Below, piece after piece: positions 56,844 through 64,000 of a DNA stretch of 64,000 bases. This stretch comes from Helicobacter cynogastricus (GTDB lineage Bacteria > Campylobacterota > Campylobacteria > Campylobacterales > Helicobacteraceae). Location: contig NZ_FZMQ01000005.1 in the NCBI RefSeq assembly GCF_900197855.1, forward strand, positions 88,175 to 152,174, in the 5' to 3' direction. Under the pieces are notes generated by a model. The model did no database searches. It saw only the letters and a list, made by a program, of their open reading frames with translations, and was not told where the DNA came from. The translations under genes were made by a program, and so were the position numbers. Numbering within the stretch: position 1 is the stretch's first letter; each line of letters opens with the position of its first letter.

Positions 56844-57913
56844 TGCAAAGCAAACCCTCCCTTTATGCGCTCACTCTTGCGCAGTGGCAAAACTATTGCA
56901 CAAAGCACGGCTTTAAGCCCTTTGTGGCTAAACAATTTTATGCTTGGCTTTATCAGCGTTACGCTAGTCTAGATCAAATGCACAATCTCCCCCACGCTTT
57001 TAAAGAGGCATTGCGTGCAGATTTTGATGTGCGCCCCTTAGAGGTGCTAGAGTGCCAACAGAGCGCGGATAAGAGCGTGAAATACCTTTTTAAAACTTCT
57101 GATGGGCATAGCTTTGAGAGTGTGTACATGGTGATGAGAGAAGCCAGAGAGGGGGAAGCACAAGAGAAAATTACGCTGTGTTTGAGTTGTCAGATTGGGT
57201 GTAAGGTGGGTTGTGTGTTTTGTGCGACCGCTAAGGGGGGCTTTGTGCGTGATTTAAACGCGGGCGAGATTGTAGAGCAGGTCGTCGCTCTTAAGCGTGC
57301 TCACCAGCTAGAGCCCACTAAGGGGATCAATCTAGTGTTTATGGGCATGGGTGAGCCCTTGCATAATTTTGAACAAGTGGTGCGCGCGTTAGAGATTTTG
57401 AGCACCCATGAGGGACTCAATATTGCCCCTAGACGCATAACCATTTCTACAAGCGGGGTCGTGCCTGCCTTGCAGACTTTGGGCGCGCTCAATCTAGGTG
57501 TGCAGTTGGCTATTTCTCTGCACGCGGTTAATGACAGCTTGCGCTCAAAACTGATGCCTATTAATAAAGTTTACAATTTGGAGGCCTTGATTAGCGCGAT
57601 CAAAGCTTTTCCACTAGACAAGCGCAAGCGGGTGATGTTTGAATACTTGATGATAAAAGACATCAACGATTCACTAAGCCACGCCAAAGAGTTATTAAGA
57701 TTGCTCAATGGACTGAAGGCTAAGATCAATCTCATCCCCTACAACTCTACCTCTCATTCTAAATTTGAACGCCCAGAATTAGAGAGAGTGCAAGCTTTTG
57801 CGGATTTTCTCAATCAAAAGGGGCTACTCTGCACAATTCGCATCTCTAAGGGGCAGGACATTGCTGCAGCTTGCGGGCAACTTAGAGAAAAACACCTTAA
57901 GGAGCATGAATAA
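56843..57913 (+). CDS. rlmN: 23S rRNA (A2503)-C2 methyltransferase / tRNA A37 methylase RlmN
   Basis: A 356-residue radical SAM methyltransferase. It has LCLSCQIGCKVGCVFCATAK (C-x3-C-x2-C cluster), GINLVFMGMGEPLHN and the second catalytic Cys near CGQLREK. Coupled to the GT25 gene (1-nt overlap). Convergent with the gene at 57897. Confidence 0.93.
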   Translation: MQSKPSLYALTLAQWQNYCTKHGFKPFVAKQFYAWLYQRYASLDQMHNLPHAFKEALRADFDVRPLEVLECQQSADKSVKYLFKTSDGHSFESVYMVMREAREGEAQEKITLCLSCQIGCKVGCVFCATAKGGFVRDLNAGEIVEQVVALKRAHQLEPTKGINLVFMGMGEPLHNFEQVVRALEILSTHEGLNIAPRRITISTSGVVPALQTLGALNLGVQLAISLHAVNDSLRSKLMPINKVYNLEALISAIKAFPLDKRKRVMFEYLMIKDINDSLSHAKELLRLLNGLKAKINLIPYNSTSHSKFERPELERVQAFADFLNQKGLLCTIRISKGQDIAAACGQLREKHLKEHE

Positions 57914-58628
57914 AGTATTGGCAGCGATAAAATCGCTCGCCCAAATTAGGCTGTTGGAGCAAGGCGTGGAGCTTTTCACGGCTTAAGGGTTTATTTTGCT
58001 TGAGCGTGCTTAATAAGGCGCGTTGTTGACGGCTTTTAATGTGAGGGCTGAAGCGTTTGAAAAACGCGCTTTGTAAAAGAGCCATTCTGTCTGCGTGAGT
58101 GTGGCACGCGCCTACCATGTCCTGTAAAAGGGTGGTGTAGGATTTCTGCAGGGGAGCATAGTGTTTATCAAGCGTGTTGTTATAGTGAGTTTGCAGGGCG
58201 TTACATCTAGCTTGTTGTTGGGGGTCGACACTCAAACCTGCCCCCAACTCGTTAAAAAGCGCGTCTTTAGCGCAGTTGTTGAGCACGGCATGGAAAGATT
58301 GCTTAGAGAGAGGGGGTTGTTTTGCTTCTTGATTTTTAGAATCTTGAACTTCGGCCAACAGATCGCTACGACGGATTTCAATACTATTATTAATGGGCGT
58401 GCCATGGATATTTTGAGAGGAAAGCGCGCTATCTTTAGAGGGGGGTGTGGGGGAGGAGTCAAAGACGGGGGGTTGAAGGCGAGTGTAATAGATCACTTTT
58501 TGGGCATGGTTATCCATTTGATTCTGATTATCTTCAGAGAGATCGCTAAGAGGAAAAAAGGGAAACATTCCAAAACAACCCATACCAAACACCGCTACAA
58601 TCCCCGCACGCCACTCTATGCGACCCAT
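57897..58628 (-). CDS. hypothetical membrane-anchored or secreted protein downstream of ald
   Basis: About 243 residues from ATG 58628 (MGRIEWRAG, AAAGGA six nt upstream). A short hydrophobic stretch (IVAVFGMGCFGMFPFF) may be an anchor or signal. The middle is Ser/Pro/Asn-rich and the C-terminal half helical with spaced Cys (LNNCAKDALF, ARCNALQ, GACHTH, YRCQYF). No family recognised. The open frame to 58760 overlaps ald and is unlikely. A gene of this kind follows ald in H. pylori. Confidence 0.65.
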   Translation of the reverse strand: MGRIEWRAGIVAVFGMGCFGMFPFFPLSDLSEDNQNQMDNHAQKVIYYTRLQPPVFDSSPTPPSKDSALSSQNIHGTPINNSIEIRRSDLLAEVQDSKNQEAKQPPLSKQSFHAVLNNCAKDALFNELGAGLSVDPQQQARCNALQTHYNNTLDKHYAPLQKSYTTLLQDMVGACHTHADRMALLQSAFFKRFSPHIKSRQQRALLSTLKQNKPLSREKLHALLQQPNLGERFYRCQYFIHAP

Positions 58629-58668
58629 GCCCATTCCTTTAAAAAGTCCCAATATAGCGCAGTGTGCC

Positions 58669-59811
58669 TTAATATTGTAGATGACTAAGCACCTCTTGTG
58701 CGCTTTTAAAAGGTAGATTGAATGCCTTGGCAATCCCCTCTTGGGTGAGATAGCCATCATACGCGCTAAGTCCCCCTAAAGTGTTAGCAACTGGTGGCGT
58801 ATCAGCTTGCAAAAACTTTTTTAAACCATGTTGGAGAAAATAGAACAGATAGGGAAAACTTGCCTGACTATAGGCAATTGAGCTACTTTTTGCCACGATA
58901 CCGGGCATATTGGGCACGCCATAGTGCAAAAGCCCCTCTTGCATATACAGCGGGTTGGAGTGGTTGGTTTGGCGGATTGTTTCCACACACCCGCCCAAAT
59001 CGCAAGCCACATCAATCACCACCCCACCCTTTTGCATGTGCGCCAAATGGCGTTTTAAGATCACTTTGGGTGTGCTAGTAGCTGTGATCAGCACCGCACC
59101 TACAAGCCCCACCGCCCCCTCTAGGGCATTATTGATATTTTCCTCACTCACTCCTAAAATTTCTAAATGGTATAAAGAAGTGTAGGGATGATTTTGCAAT
59201 TTGGCATAATCTAATTCCAACACCACGACTCTAGCCCCGGCTAAACTGAGTATCTTAGCTGCTTCTAACCCTACCACGCCCCCACCCACAACCACCACTT
59301 TAGCGCGCGCCTGCCCAGCTAATCCACCCAACATCACACCAAGCCCAAAGACTCCGGGCAAATGTTCCAAGCCTAACAAATAATGTTGTAACAGATGGGC
59401 AGCTAGTCTGCCTGCTACTACACTCATAGGGGCTAAAATGGGGTAATTGTGCTTAGGTCCGGCAATGGTTTCTGTGCAGATAGAAAGAATCTTTTTTTCT
59501 ACCAACATTGAGGCTAGGGGTTTATTGTAGGCTAAATCCAAATAGCTAAATAAAGTCGCTCCCTCTTGTAAAAGTGGATATTCTTCCTCTAAGGGTTCTT
59601 TGCATTTGATCAATACCGGCTGTGCCCACGCCTTTTTTTGATTCACAATATGCGCCCCAGCTTTGGCATAATCCTCATTGCTATAGCCACTTCTCAAACC
59701 CGCATTTTCCTCAACAAATACACTAAGATACGGAGTTAACTGAGCAACATCTTGGGGCACAAGGCCTACACGCGCTTCTAAATCCATGCTTTCTTTAAGC
59801 AAAGCGATCAT
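58669..59811 (-). CDS. ald: alanine dehydrogenase
   Basis: A 380-residue NAD enzyme interconverting alanine and pyruvate. It has LLKESMDLEARVGLVPQD, the NAD loop VVVVGGGVVGLEAAKIL and VPNMPGIVAKSSS. It overlaps arginase by 17 nt, so amino-acid catabolic genes are grouped. Confidence 0.92.
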   Translation of the reverse strand: MIALLKESMDLEARVGLVPQDVAQLTPYLSVFVEENAGLRSGYSNEDYAKAGAHIVNQKKAWAQPVLIKCKEPLEEEYPLLQEGATLFSYLDLAYNKPLASMLVEKKILSICTETIAGPKHNYPILAPMSVVAGRLAAHLLQHYLLGLEHLPGVFGLGVMLGGLAGQARAKVVVVGGGVVGLEAAKILSLAGARVVVLELDYAKLQNHPYTSLYHLEILGVSEENINNALEGAVGLVGAVLITATSTPKVILKRHLAHMQKGGVVIDVACDLGGCVETIRQTNHSNPLYMQEGLLHYGVPNMPGIVAKSSSIAYSQASFPYLFYFLQHGLKKFLQADTPPVANTLGGLSAYDGYLTQEGIAKAFNLPFKSAQEVLSHLQY

Positions 59812-60769
59812 CGTCTCTCCTTATTAGAGTTGAATCTCTATTTAGCGCATATTCTACAATGCTTGTTAAAAGCTCCCACACAATTTTTTCATCTTCTCCT
59901 TTATGATTCCACAATTCTGGATTGTATTCTGTGATTTCTGCACCCACCAAACGCCTATCAAACACCCTTAGAAGGCCGTCTAACAACGCTTGAAGCTCTT
60001 GAGGTTGCAGGCCATTGTTTTCGCGCACCCCCGTAGAGCTGAAAATTTTGCCATCCAACACATCAACATCTAGGCTCAAATATATCAAGTCTATCCCTTC
60101 TAAAAAGACTTGAGTTTGTTGTACCACACTAGACATGTCCGCACGAATCGCCTCTATGCTAAAAAGAGGGATATGATACTTTTTAATCATCTCCCTTTCG
60201 CTCGCTTCAGTGCTACGAACTCCAAAATAAATTAGGTGTTGTGGATCAAAATCTAACGCACCATTCTCCAGACCAAGCGCGCAAAGGCTTTCCCAATAAT
60301 GCTTTTCTTGATCACTTAACACATTTTGACCGCTATGAGCTCTGTTTAATACCATTCCTAAAGGCATGCCATGCAAATTCCCCGAATCACTATCATAAGC
60401 TGTATGGATGTCCGCATGCGCGTCCAAATAGAGGATACCTATCTTTTTATCAGGGTGCACAGATCGTAGGGCTTGTACGATCCCAAAAGCTCCAGAATGC
60501 TCCGCACTTAAGATAACCGGAAAACTCCCCATTTTAAAAATAGCGCGCATCTTAGGAATTAAATTATCTTTACAAAAGAAGTAGTAATCCTCGAAATTCT
60601 TAGCGTATCTAAAAAACCTCTCTAGCACACATTGCCTCTGTCGGATAAGTGCCATGTGTTCTGTAATTTGTGGATAACACTCTATCAGGCGAGTCTTGAG
60701 TTTTTCCACACCTACACTGCTCCCGTGCTTGGCCGCACCTAATTCTGCAACAAGACTGGCTAAAACCAT
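59795..60769 (-). CDS. rocF: arginase
   Basis: A 324-residue manganese enzyme that splits arginine into ornithine and urea. It has GILYLDAHADIHT, LSLDVDVLDG and GAEITEYNPE, the three metal motifs. Urea made here can feed urease in gastric Helicobacter. Upstream lies a long inverted repeat (60799-60842). Confidence 0.94.
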   Translation of the reverse strand: MVLASLVAELGAAKHGSSVGVEKLKTRLIECYPQITEHMALIRQRQCVLERFFRYAKNFEDYYFFCKDNLIPKMRAIFKMGSFPVILSAEHSGAFGIVQALRSVHPDKKIGILYLDAHADIHTAYDSDSGNLHGMPLGMVLNRAHSGQNVLSDQEKHYWESLCALGLENGALDFDPQHLIYFGVRSTEASEREMIKKYHIPLFSIEAIRADMSSVVQQTQVFLEGIDLIYLSLDVDVLDGKIFSSTGVRENNGLQPQELQALLDGLLRVFDRRLVGAEITEYNPELWNHKGEDEKIVWELLTSIVEYALNRDSTLIRRDDDRFA

Positions 60770-60798
60770 GTTTTCCTCCTAATCTGCTTGTGGAAGTT

Positions 60799-60842
60799 CT
60801 TAATTTTGTATTTTGAGGATTTTGTCCTCTTCCAAAATTAAG
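60799..60842 (-). promoter_or_regulatory. nested hairpin upstream of rocF
   Basis: CTTAATTTTG (60799-60808) and CAAAATTAAG (60833-60842) are exact reverse complements. They enclose a second hairpin GAGGA/TCCTC (60815-60819 and 60825-60829, loop TTTTG). It lies 30-73 nt before the rocF start codon, in a 322-nt intergenic region, the rest of which shows nothing I can support. It may be an operator or an mRNA leader structure. Confidence 0.5.
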
Positions 60843-61091
60843 ATAAACGGAAATAAAAGTCAAGAATGTAGATAGACAGAAATACAAAATAAAAAGTGCT
60901 GAGGAGGGATATGAGTAATATTTGCCCGCTTGCACCAAACAATAGCTCTTAATAGCTGATTTTGTAGAACTTAGTAACGCTCAAATCGCGTTAATCGCTA
61001 CATTCATGGTTTAAGCTAGATTTACATAGGTGTTGCTTCTGCGTGTTAGTCTTATTGTGCCATACTGCTGACATGATGATAAAGGAGTGAG

Positions 61092-61865
61092 ATGAAAAAG
61101 CATGTTGATCTAAATAGCGACATGGGCGAATGTTTTGGACCATGGATCATTGGGGATGGCGTGGATGATGCAATTATGAAGCTCATTAGCAGTTGCAACA
61201 TTGCCGCGGGTTTCCATGCTAGCGATCCCAATATCATGCGCCATAGCGTGCAAAACGCCCTAGAACAAGGAGTAGAGATCGGGGTGCACCCGGGCTTTAG
61301 AGACTTGGTGGGCTTTGGGCGCAGGCATATTGTGGCTAACCCCACAGAATTGACCAATGATTGTCTCTACCAGCTAGGCGCGTTGCGCGAGTTTGTGCAT
61401 TTTCTAGGGGGTAAATTGCACCACTTCAAGCCCCACGGGAGTTTGTATATCCACGCCAGCAAGGATCGCACCTTTTCTGAAGAGCTCATCAGCACTTTGC
61501 ATAAAATCGATCCCAACCTGCCCCTTTATTGCATGGAAAACACGATCACGCATGAAGTGGCAAAGGAGCTCAAACACCCCTTTGTGCGCGAATTTTATGG
61601 GGATCGCGATTATGGCGATGATGGGCAGTTGGTAATGGTGCGCCGCGCGCGTGCTTACACGCCCGAAGAGGTCGCTAATAAGGTCTTGCAAGCCTGCAAA
61701 GAGGGCACGGTCAAAACTGTAACTGGCAAGGTCATTGAGGTAGATTTTGACTCGGTGTGTATCCACAGCGATACCCCCGGGGCCCTTTCTTTGTTGCAAG
61801 CCACGCGCACGCTCTTAGAAGAGCATGGCATTAAAATTCAAAAACCCACCATTCACCACCCTTAA
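61092..61865 (+). CDS. pxpA: 5-oxoprolinase subunit A (LamB/YcsF family)
   Basis: A 257-residue protein with the YcsF signature [13 protein letters not shown], then [28 protein letters not shown] and KPHGSLY. With PxpB and PxpC it cleaves 5-oxoproline. An AAAGGAGTGAG site precedes the ATG. It heads the terminal cluster. Confidence 0.92.
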   Translation: MKKHVDLNSDMGECFGPWIIGDGVDDAIMKLISSCNIAAGFHASDPNIMRHSVQNALEQGVEIGVHPGFRDLVGFGRRHIVANPTELTNDCLYQLGALREFVHFLGGKLHHFKPHGSLYIHASKDRTFSEELISTLHKIDPNLPLYCMENTITHEVAKELKHPFVREFYGDRDYGDDGQLVMVRRARAYTPEEVANKVLQACKEGTVKTVTGKVIEVDFDSVCIHSDTPGALSLLQATRTLLEEHGIKIQKPTIHHP

Positions 61866-61874
61866 GGAGAACCT

Positions 61875-62108
61875 ATGCACGAAGTTGTTAGCCCCATCCC
61901 CGGAACCTTTTATCGCAAACCCAACCCGGATGCCGCCCCCTTTGTGGAGGTGGGCTCTGAGGTTAACGAAGACACCACCCTTTGCCTGGTAGAAGTGATG
62001 AAAACTTTCAATGAGATCAAGGCCGGAGCTAAAGGCAAGATCACAGAAATTAGGGCGGAGAATGAACAATTTGTCAACCCGGGCGATGTGCTCTTTGTGG
62101 TGGAGTAG
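61875..62108 (+). CDS. biotin carboxyl carrier domain protein
   Basis: A 77-residue free-standing biotinyl domain. The Lys that is biotinylated lies in LVEVMKTFNEI (usual form EAMKM). It starts 9 nt after pxpA and is followed by a biotin carboxylase, so it probably serves that enzyme, not the main acetyl-CoA carboxylase. Confidence 0.88.
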   Translation: MHEVVSPIPGTFYRKPNPDAAPFVEVGSEVNEDTTLCLVEVMKTFNEIKAGAKGKITEIRAENEQFVNPGDVLFVVE

Positions 62109-62111
62109 ACG

Positions 62112-63485
62112 ATGCTAAAACGCCCCTTAAAAATCCAAAAGGTTTTGGTGGCTAATCGCGGAGAGATCGCGGTGCGCATTATCCAAGCCGCCCATGAGCT
62201 CAACATGAAGGCTGTGGCGATCTACACCGATGCAGATGCGGGCAACTTGGCCTGCCAGTTGGCCGATGAGTCTTACCGAGTGGGAGAAAATCTCGCCCAT
62301 AAAAGCTACCTTAATATTGATAATGTGCTCGAAGTTGCCAAACAAGCACAAGTAGATGCCATCCACCCGGGCTATGGTTTTTTAAGCGAGAACGCCCAAT
62401 TTGCCAGACGCGTCGAGGAAGCGGGGATCATTTTTGTAGGACCTTCAAGCGAGCTCATCGCTACAATGGGGGATAAGGCTAAAGCCCTGCAACAGGCTAA
62501 AAAAAGCCAAGTGCCCACCATGCCTAGTAGTCCCGTGTTAGAAAACCTAGATCAAGCCCTAGAGGAGGCGCGCCAAATTGGCTATCCTTTGCTCATTAAG
62601 GCGATTGCCGGGGGTGGAGGCAAGGGGATTAGGCTAGTGAATGATGAAACCCAGCTTAAAACCCAGTTTGAGATCGCCACGGCTGAGGCGCGCGCCGCCT
62701 TTGGCAATGGGGGGGTGTATTTGGAAAAATATCTAGCAAGAGCCAAACACATCGAAGTGCAGGTGCTAGGCGATGGAAAAGATGTGATCCATCTTTACGA
62801 TCGCGAGTGTTCTTTGCAGCGGCGCAGGCAAAAAATCTTAGAAGAAGCCCCCAGCCCCAGCTTAGATTCTCAGACTAGGGAGGCTTTGTGCGCGTGCGCG
62901 GTGCGCATGGCTGGCGATGTGGGTTATAAGGGTGCAGGGACTTTGGAGTTTCTCTATGACACGCAAAGCAAGGGTTTTTATTTCTTAGAGATGAATACGC
63001 GTATTCAGGTCGAACACGGCATTACAGAAATGGTAACCGGGATTGACATCGTGCGCCAAATGTTGCGCATTGCCGATGGGCAGGCTTTGCACTACCAACA
63101 AAAGGACATTTCTTTACGCGGGCATTCTGTGGAGGTTAGAATCAACGCTGAAGACCCCCAGAATAATTTTTTCCCCAGCCCCGGAGAGATCACTAAATTA
63201 CAATGCCCCACCGGTTTGGGCGTGCGCTTGGATAGCATGCTCTTTAGCGGGCGCACCATCCCGCCCTTTTACGACTCGCTCATTGCTAAACTCATTGTCT
63301 ACGATCGAAGCCGTCCCTTAGCCCTTAACAAACTCAAAAGAGCCCTAAACGAACTCAAGATTGAGGGCGTGAAAACCACTATCGGGCTTTTTAAGGAGCT
63401 TTTGAGAAACCCCCATATCCAACAGGGCGATTATGACATCAACTTTTTAGAAAACTACCAACAGGAGGCTAAAAATGGCGTTTAG
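62112..63485 (+). CDS. biotin carboxylase (AccC-like) in the pxp cluster
   Basis: A 457-residue ATP-grasp enzyme. It has KVLVANRGEIAVRIIQAAHE, HPGYGFLSENAQFA, the Gly loop IAGGGGKGIRLV, DRECSLQRRRQKILEEAPS and FLEMNTRIQVEHGITEMVTG. It carboxylates the neighbouring carrier. No carboxyltransferase subunit is visible in the window. It overlaps pxpB by 11 nt. Confidence 0.92.
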   Translation: MLKRPLKIQKVLVANRGEIAVRIIQAAHELNMKAVAIYTDADAGNLACQLADESYRVGENLAHKSYLNIDNVLEVAKQAQVDAIHPGYGFLSENAQFARRVEEAGIIFVGPSSELIATMGDKAKALQQAKKSQVPTMPSSPVLENLDQALEEARQIGYPLLIKAIAGGGGKGIRLVNDETQLKTQFEIATAEARAAFGNGGVYLEKYLARAKHIEVQVLGDGKDVIHLYDRECSLQRRRQKILEEAPSPSLDSQTREALCACAVRMAGDVGYKGAGTLEFLYDTQSKGFYFLEMNTRIQVEHGITEMVTGIDIVRQMLRIADGQALHYQQKDISLRGHSVEVRINAEDPQNNFFPSPGEITKLQCPTGLGVRLDSMLFSGRTIPPFYDSLIAKLIVYDRSRPLALNKLKRALNELKIEGVKTTIGLFKELLRNPHIQQGDYDINFLENYQQEAKNGV

Positions 63486-64000
63486 ATACAGCTTTGGGGG
63501 AGACACCTTTTTGTTTGTGGAGGTGAGCGAAGATGGGATGTCTTTAGAGGCGTTTTTTTTAGCGATGGCAATTTGTAACCGCTTAAGGGAAATGCAAGTA
63601 GAGGGTATTAGCGAGATTTGCCCGGCTAATGCGTCCTATATGATTGCTTTCAACCCGGACATTCTGCCCCACACCAAGGCCCTAGAGATTTTAAAATCTT
63701 TAGAAAAGGAAGTCGTGGGGGCGCGCACAGAAATTCAAACCCGCCTGATTGAAATGCCCGTTTTTTACAATGACCCCTATACCCATGAGTGCCAAATGCG
63801 CTTCCGCAATAACCACCAGTGCAGAGAGCCCGGCTCCACCCTAGACCCCAACATCACCGACATTGAATACGCCCGCCAAATCAATGGCTATGAGAGTGTG
63901 GAAGCCTTCATTCAAGCCCACTCTGAGAGCCCTTGGTTTGTGAGCATGATCGGTTTTGTGGCGGGCTTACCTTGGCTTTATCAACTTGTAGAGCGTTCAG
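63475..64000 (+). CDS. pxpB: 5-oxoprolinase subunit B (KipI family), partial at 3' end
   Basis: ATG 63475 overlaps the biotin carboxylase gene and follows AACAGGAGGC. At least 175 residues are in the window. Readable parts include FRYSFGGDTFLFVEVSEDG, GISEICPANASYMIAFNPD, the KipI-type EMPVFYNDPYTHECQ and FVAGLPWLY, as in allophanate-hydrolase subunit 1/PxpB. The gene runs off the window, and pxpC probably follows. Confidence 0.85.
   Translation, partial: MAFRYSFGGDTFLFVEVSEDGMSLEAFFLAMAICNRLREMQVEGISEICPANASYMIAFNPDILPHTKALEILKSLEKEVVGARTEIQTRLIEMPVFYNDPYTHECQMRFRNNHQCREPGSTLDPNITDIEYARQINGYESVEAFIQAHSESPWFVSMIGFVAGLPWLYQLVERS

Noticed and set aside
56843-57913. RlmN as a second peptide-modifying radical SAM enzyme
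   Set aside because: Its motifs and length are those of the conserved rRNA/tRNA methylase, with no link to the peptide cassette.

Overview
The window looks like chromosome of a gastric, non-pylori Helicobacter (the H. felis / H. bizzozeronii / H. heilmannii group is my best guess). Many gene runs follow the H. pylori order: rlpA-lptC-lptA-engB-membrane protein-mrdA, the MBL hydrolase-ThiF-motA-motB run, ftsK-addB-tkt-ribF-tlyA-lipoprotein next to pyrB, tal-murE-hypothetical-NifU, rsmA-rnj and rocF-ald. Between these runs lie blocks that I do not associate with H. pylori. The species is inferred from gene content only.

Layout. 1-4460: envelope genes on the plus strand (RlpA, LPS transport LptC/LptA, GTPase EngB, PBP2). 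4461-7084: an accessory cassette with a SPASM radical-SAM enzyme whose 5' end carries a run of 15 G, a cytoplasmic beta-solenoid protein, and three tandem small genes for 25-30 residue peptides with related N-termini and a Cys-containing C-terminus. I read this as an undescribed RiPP (modified peptide) system that can be switched by slipped-strand mispairing. It is the main finding of the window. 7085-8209: serB and pgpA. 8210-12530: a decaying island with outer-membrane protein remnants, a Sel1 lipoprotein pseudogene, a C5 DNA methyltransferase pseudogene, one intact small outer-membrane protein, a frameshifted Sel1 gene and a 14-copy heptamer array. 12533-20843: an LRAT-like protein, the CcoI copper ATPase, a methyltransferase, ribD, gltS, a carboxynorspermidine-dehydrogenase-like enzyme and a YeeE/YedE permease.

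20929-26335: a frameshifted EamA transporter, a small lipoprotein, tRNA-Pro(GGG), modAB behind a dyad-rich promoter, a ThiE-like protein, atpB, proC and fliW. 26462-35898: bamD, lon, tyrA, fliQ, murB, a gene broken by two one-base frameshifts, an MBL hydrolase, a ThiF-like protein and motAB. 35899-49043: mostly minus-strand housekeeping genes (ftsK, addB, tkt, ribF, tlyA, tal, murE, nfu) with pyrB and a chemoreceptor remnant on the plus strand. 49133-57913: rsmA, rnj, msrAB, kdsD, glmS, a GT25 glycosyltransferase and rlmN. 57897-60769: arginase, alanine dehydrogenase and a hypothetical protein. 61092-end: a 5-oxoprolinase-type cluster (pxpA, biotin carrier, biotin carboxylase, pxpB) that runs off the window.

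Several genes carry single-base frameshifts in short homopolymers (for example 11820, 21025, 31590 and 32001). These may be true decay, ON/OFF states or assembly errors, and the sequence alone cannot tell which.
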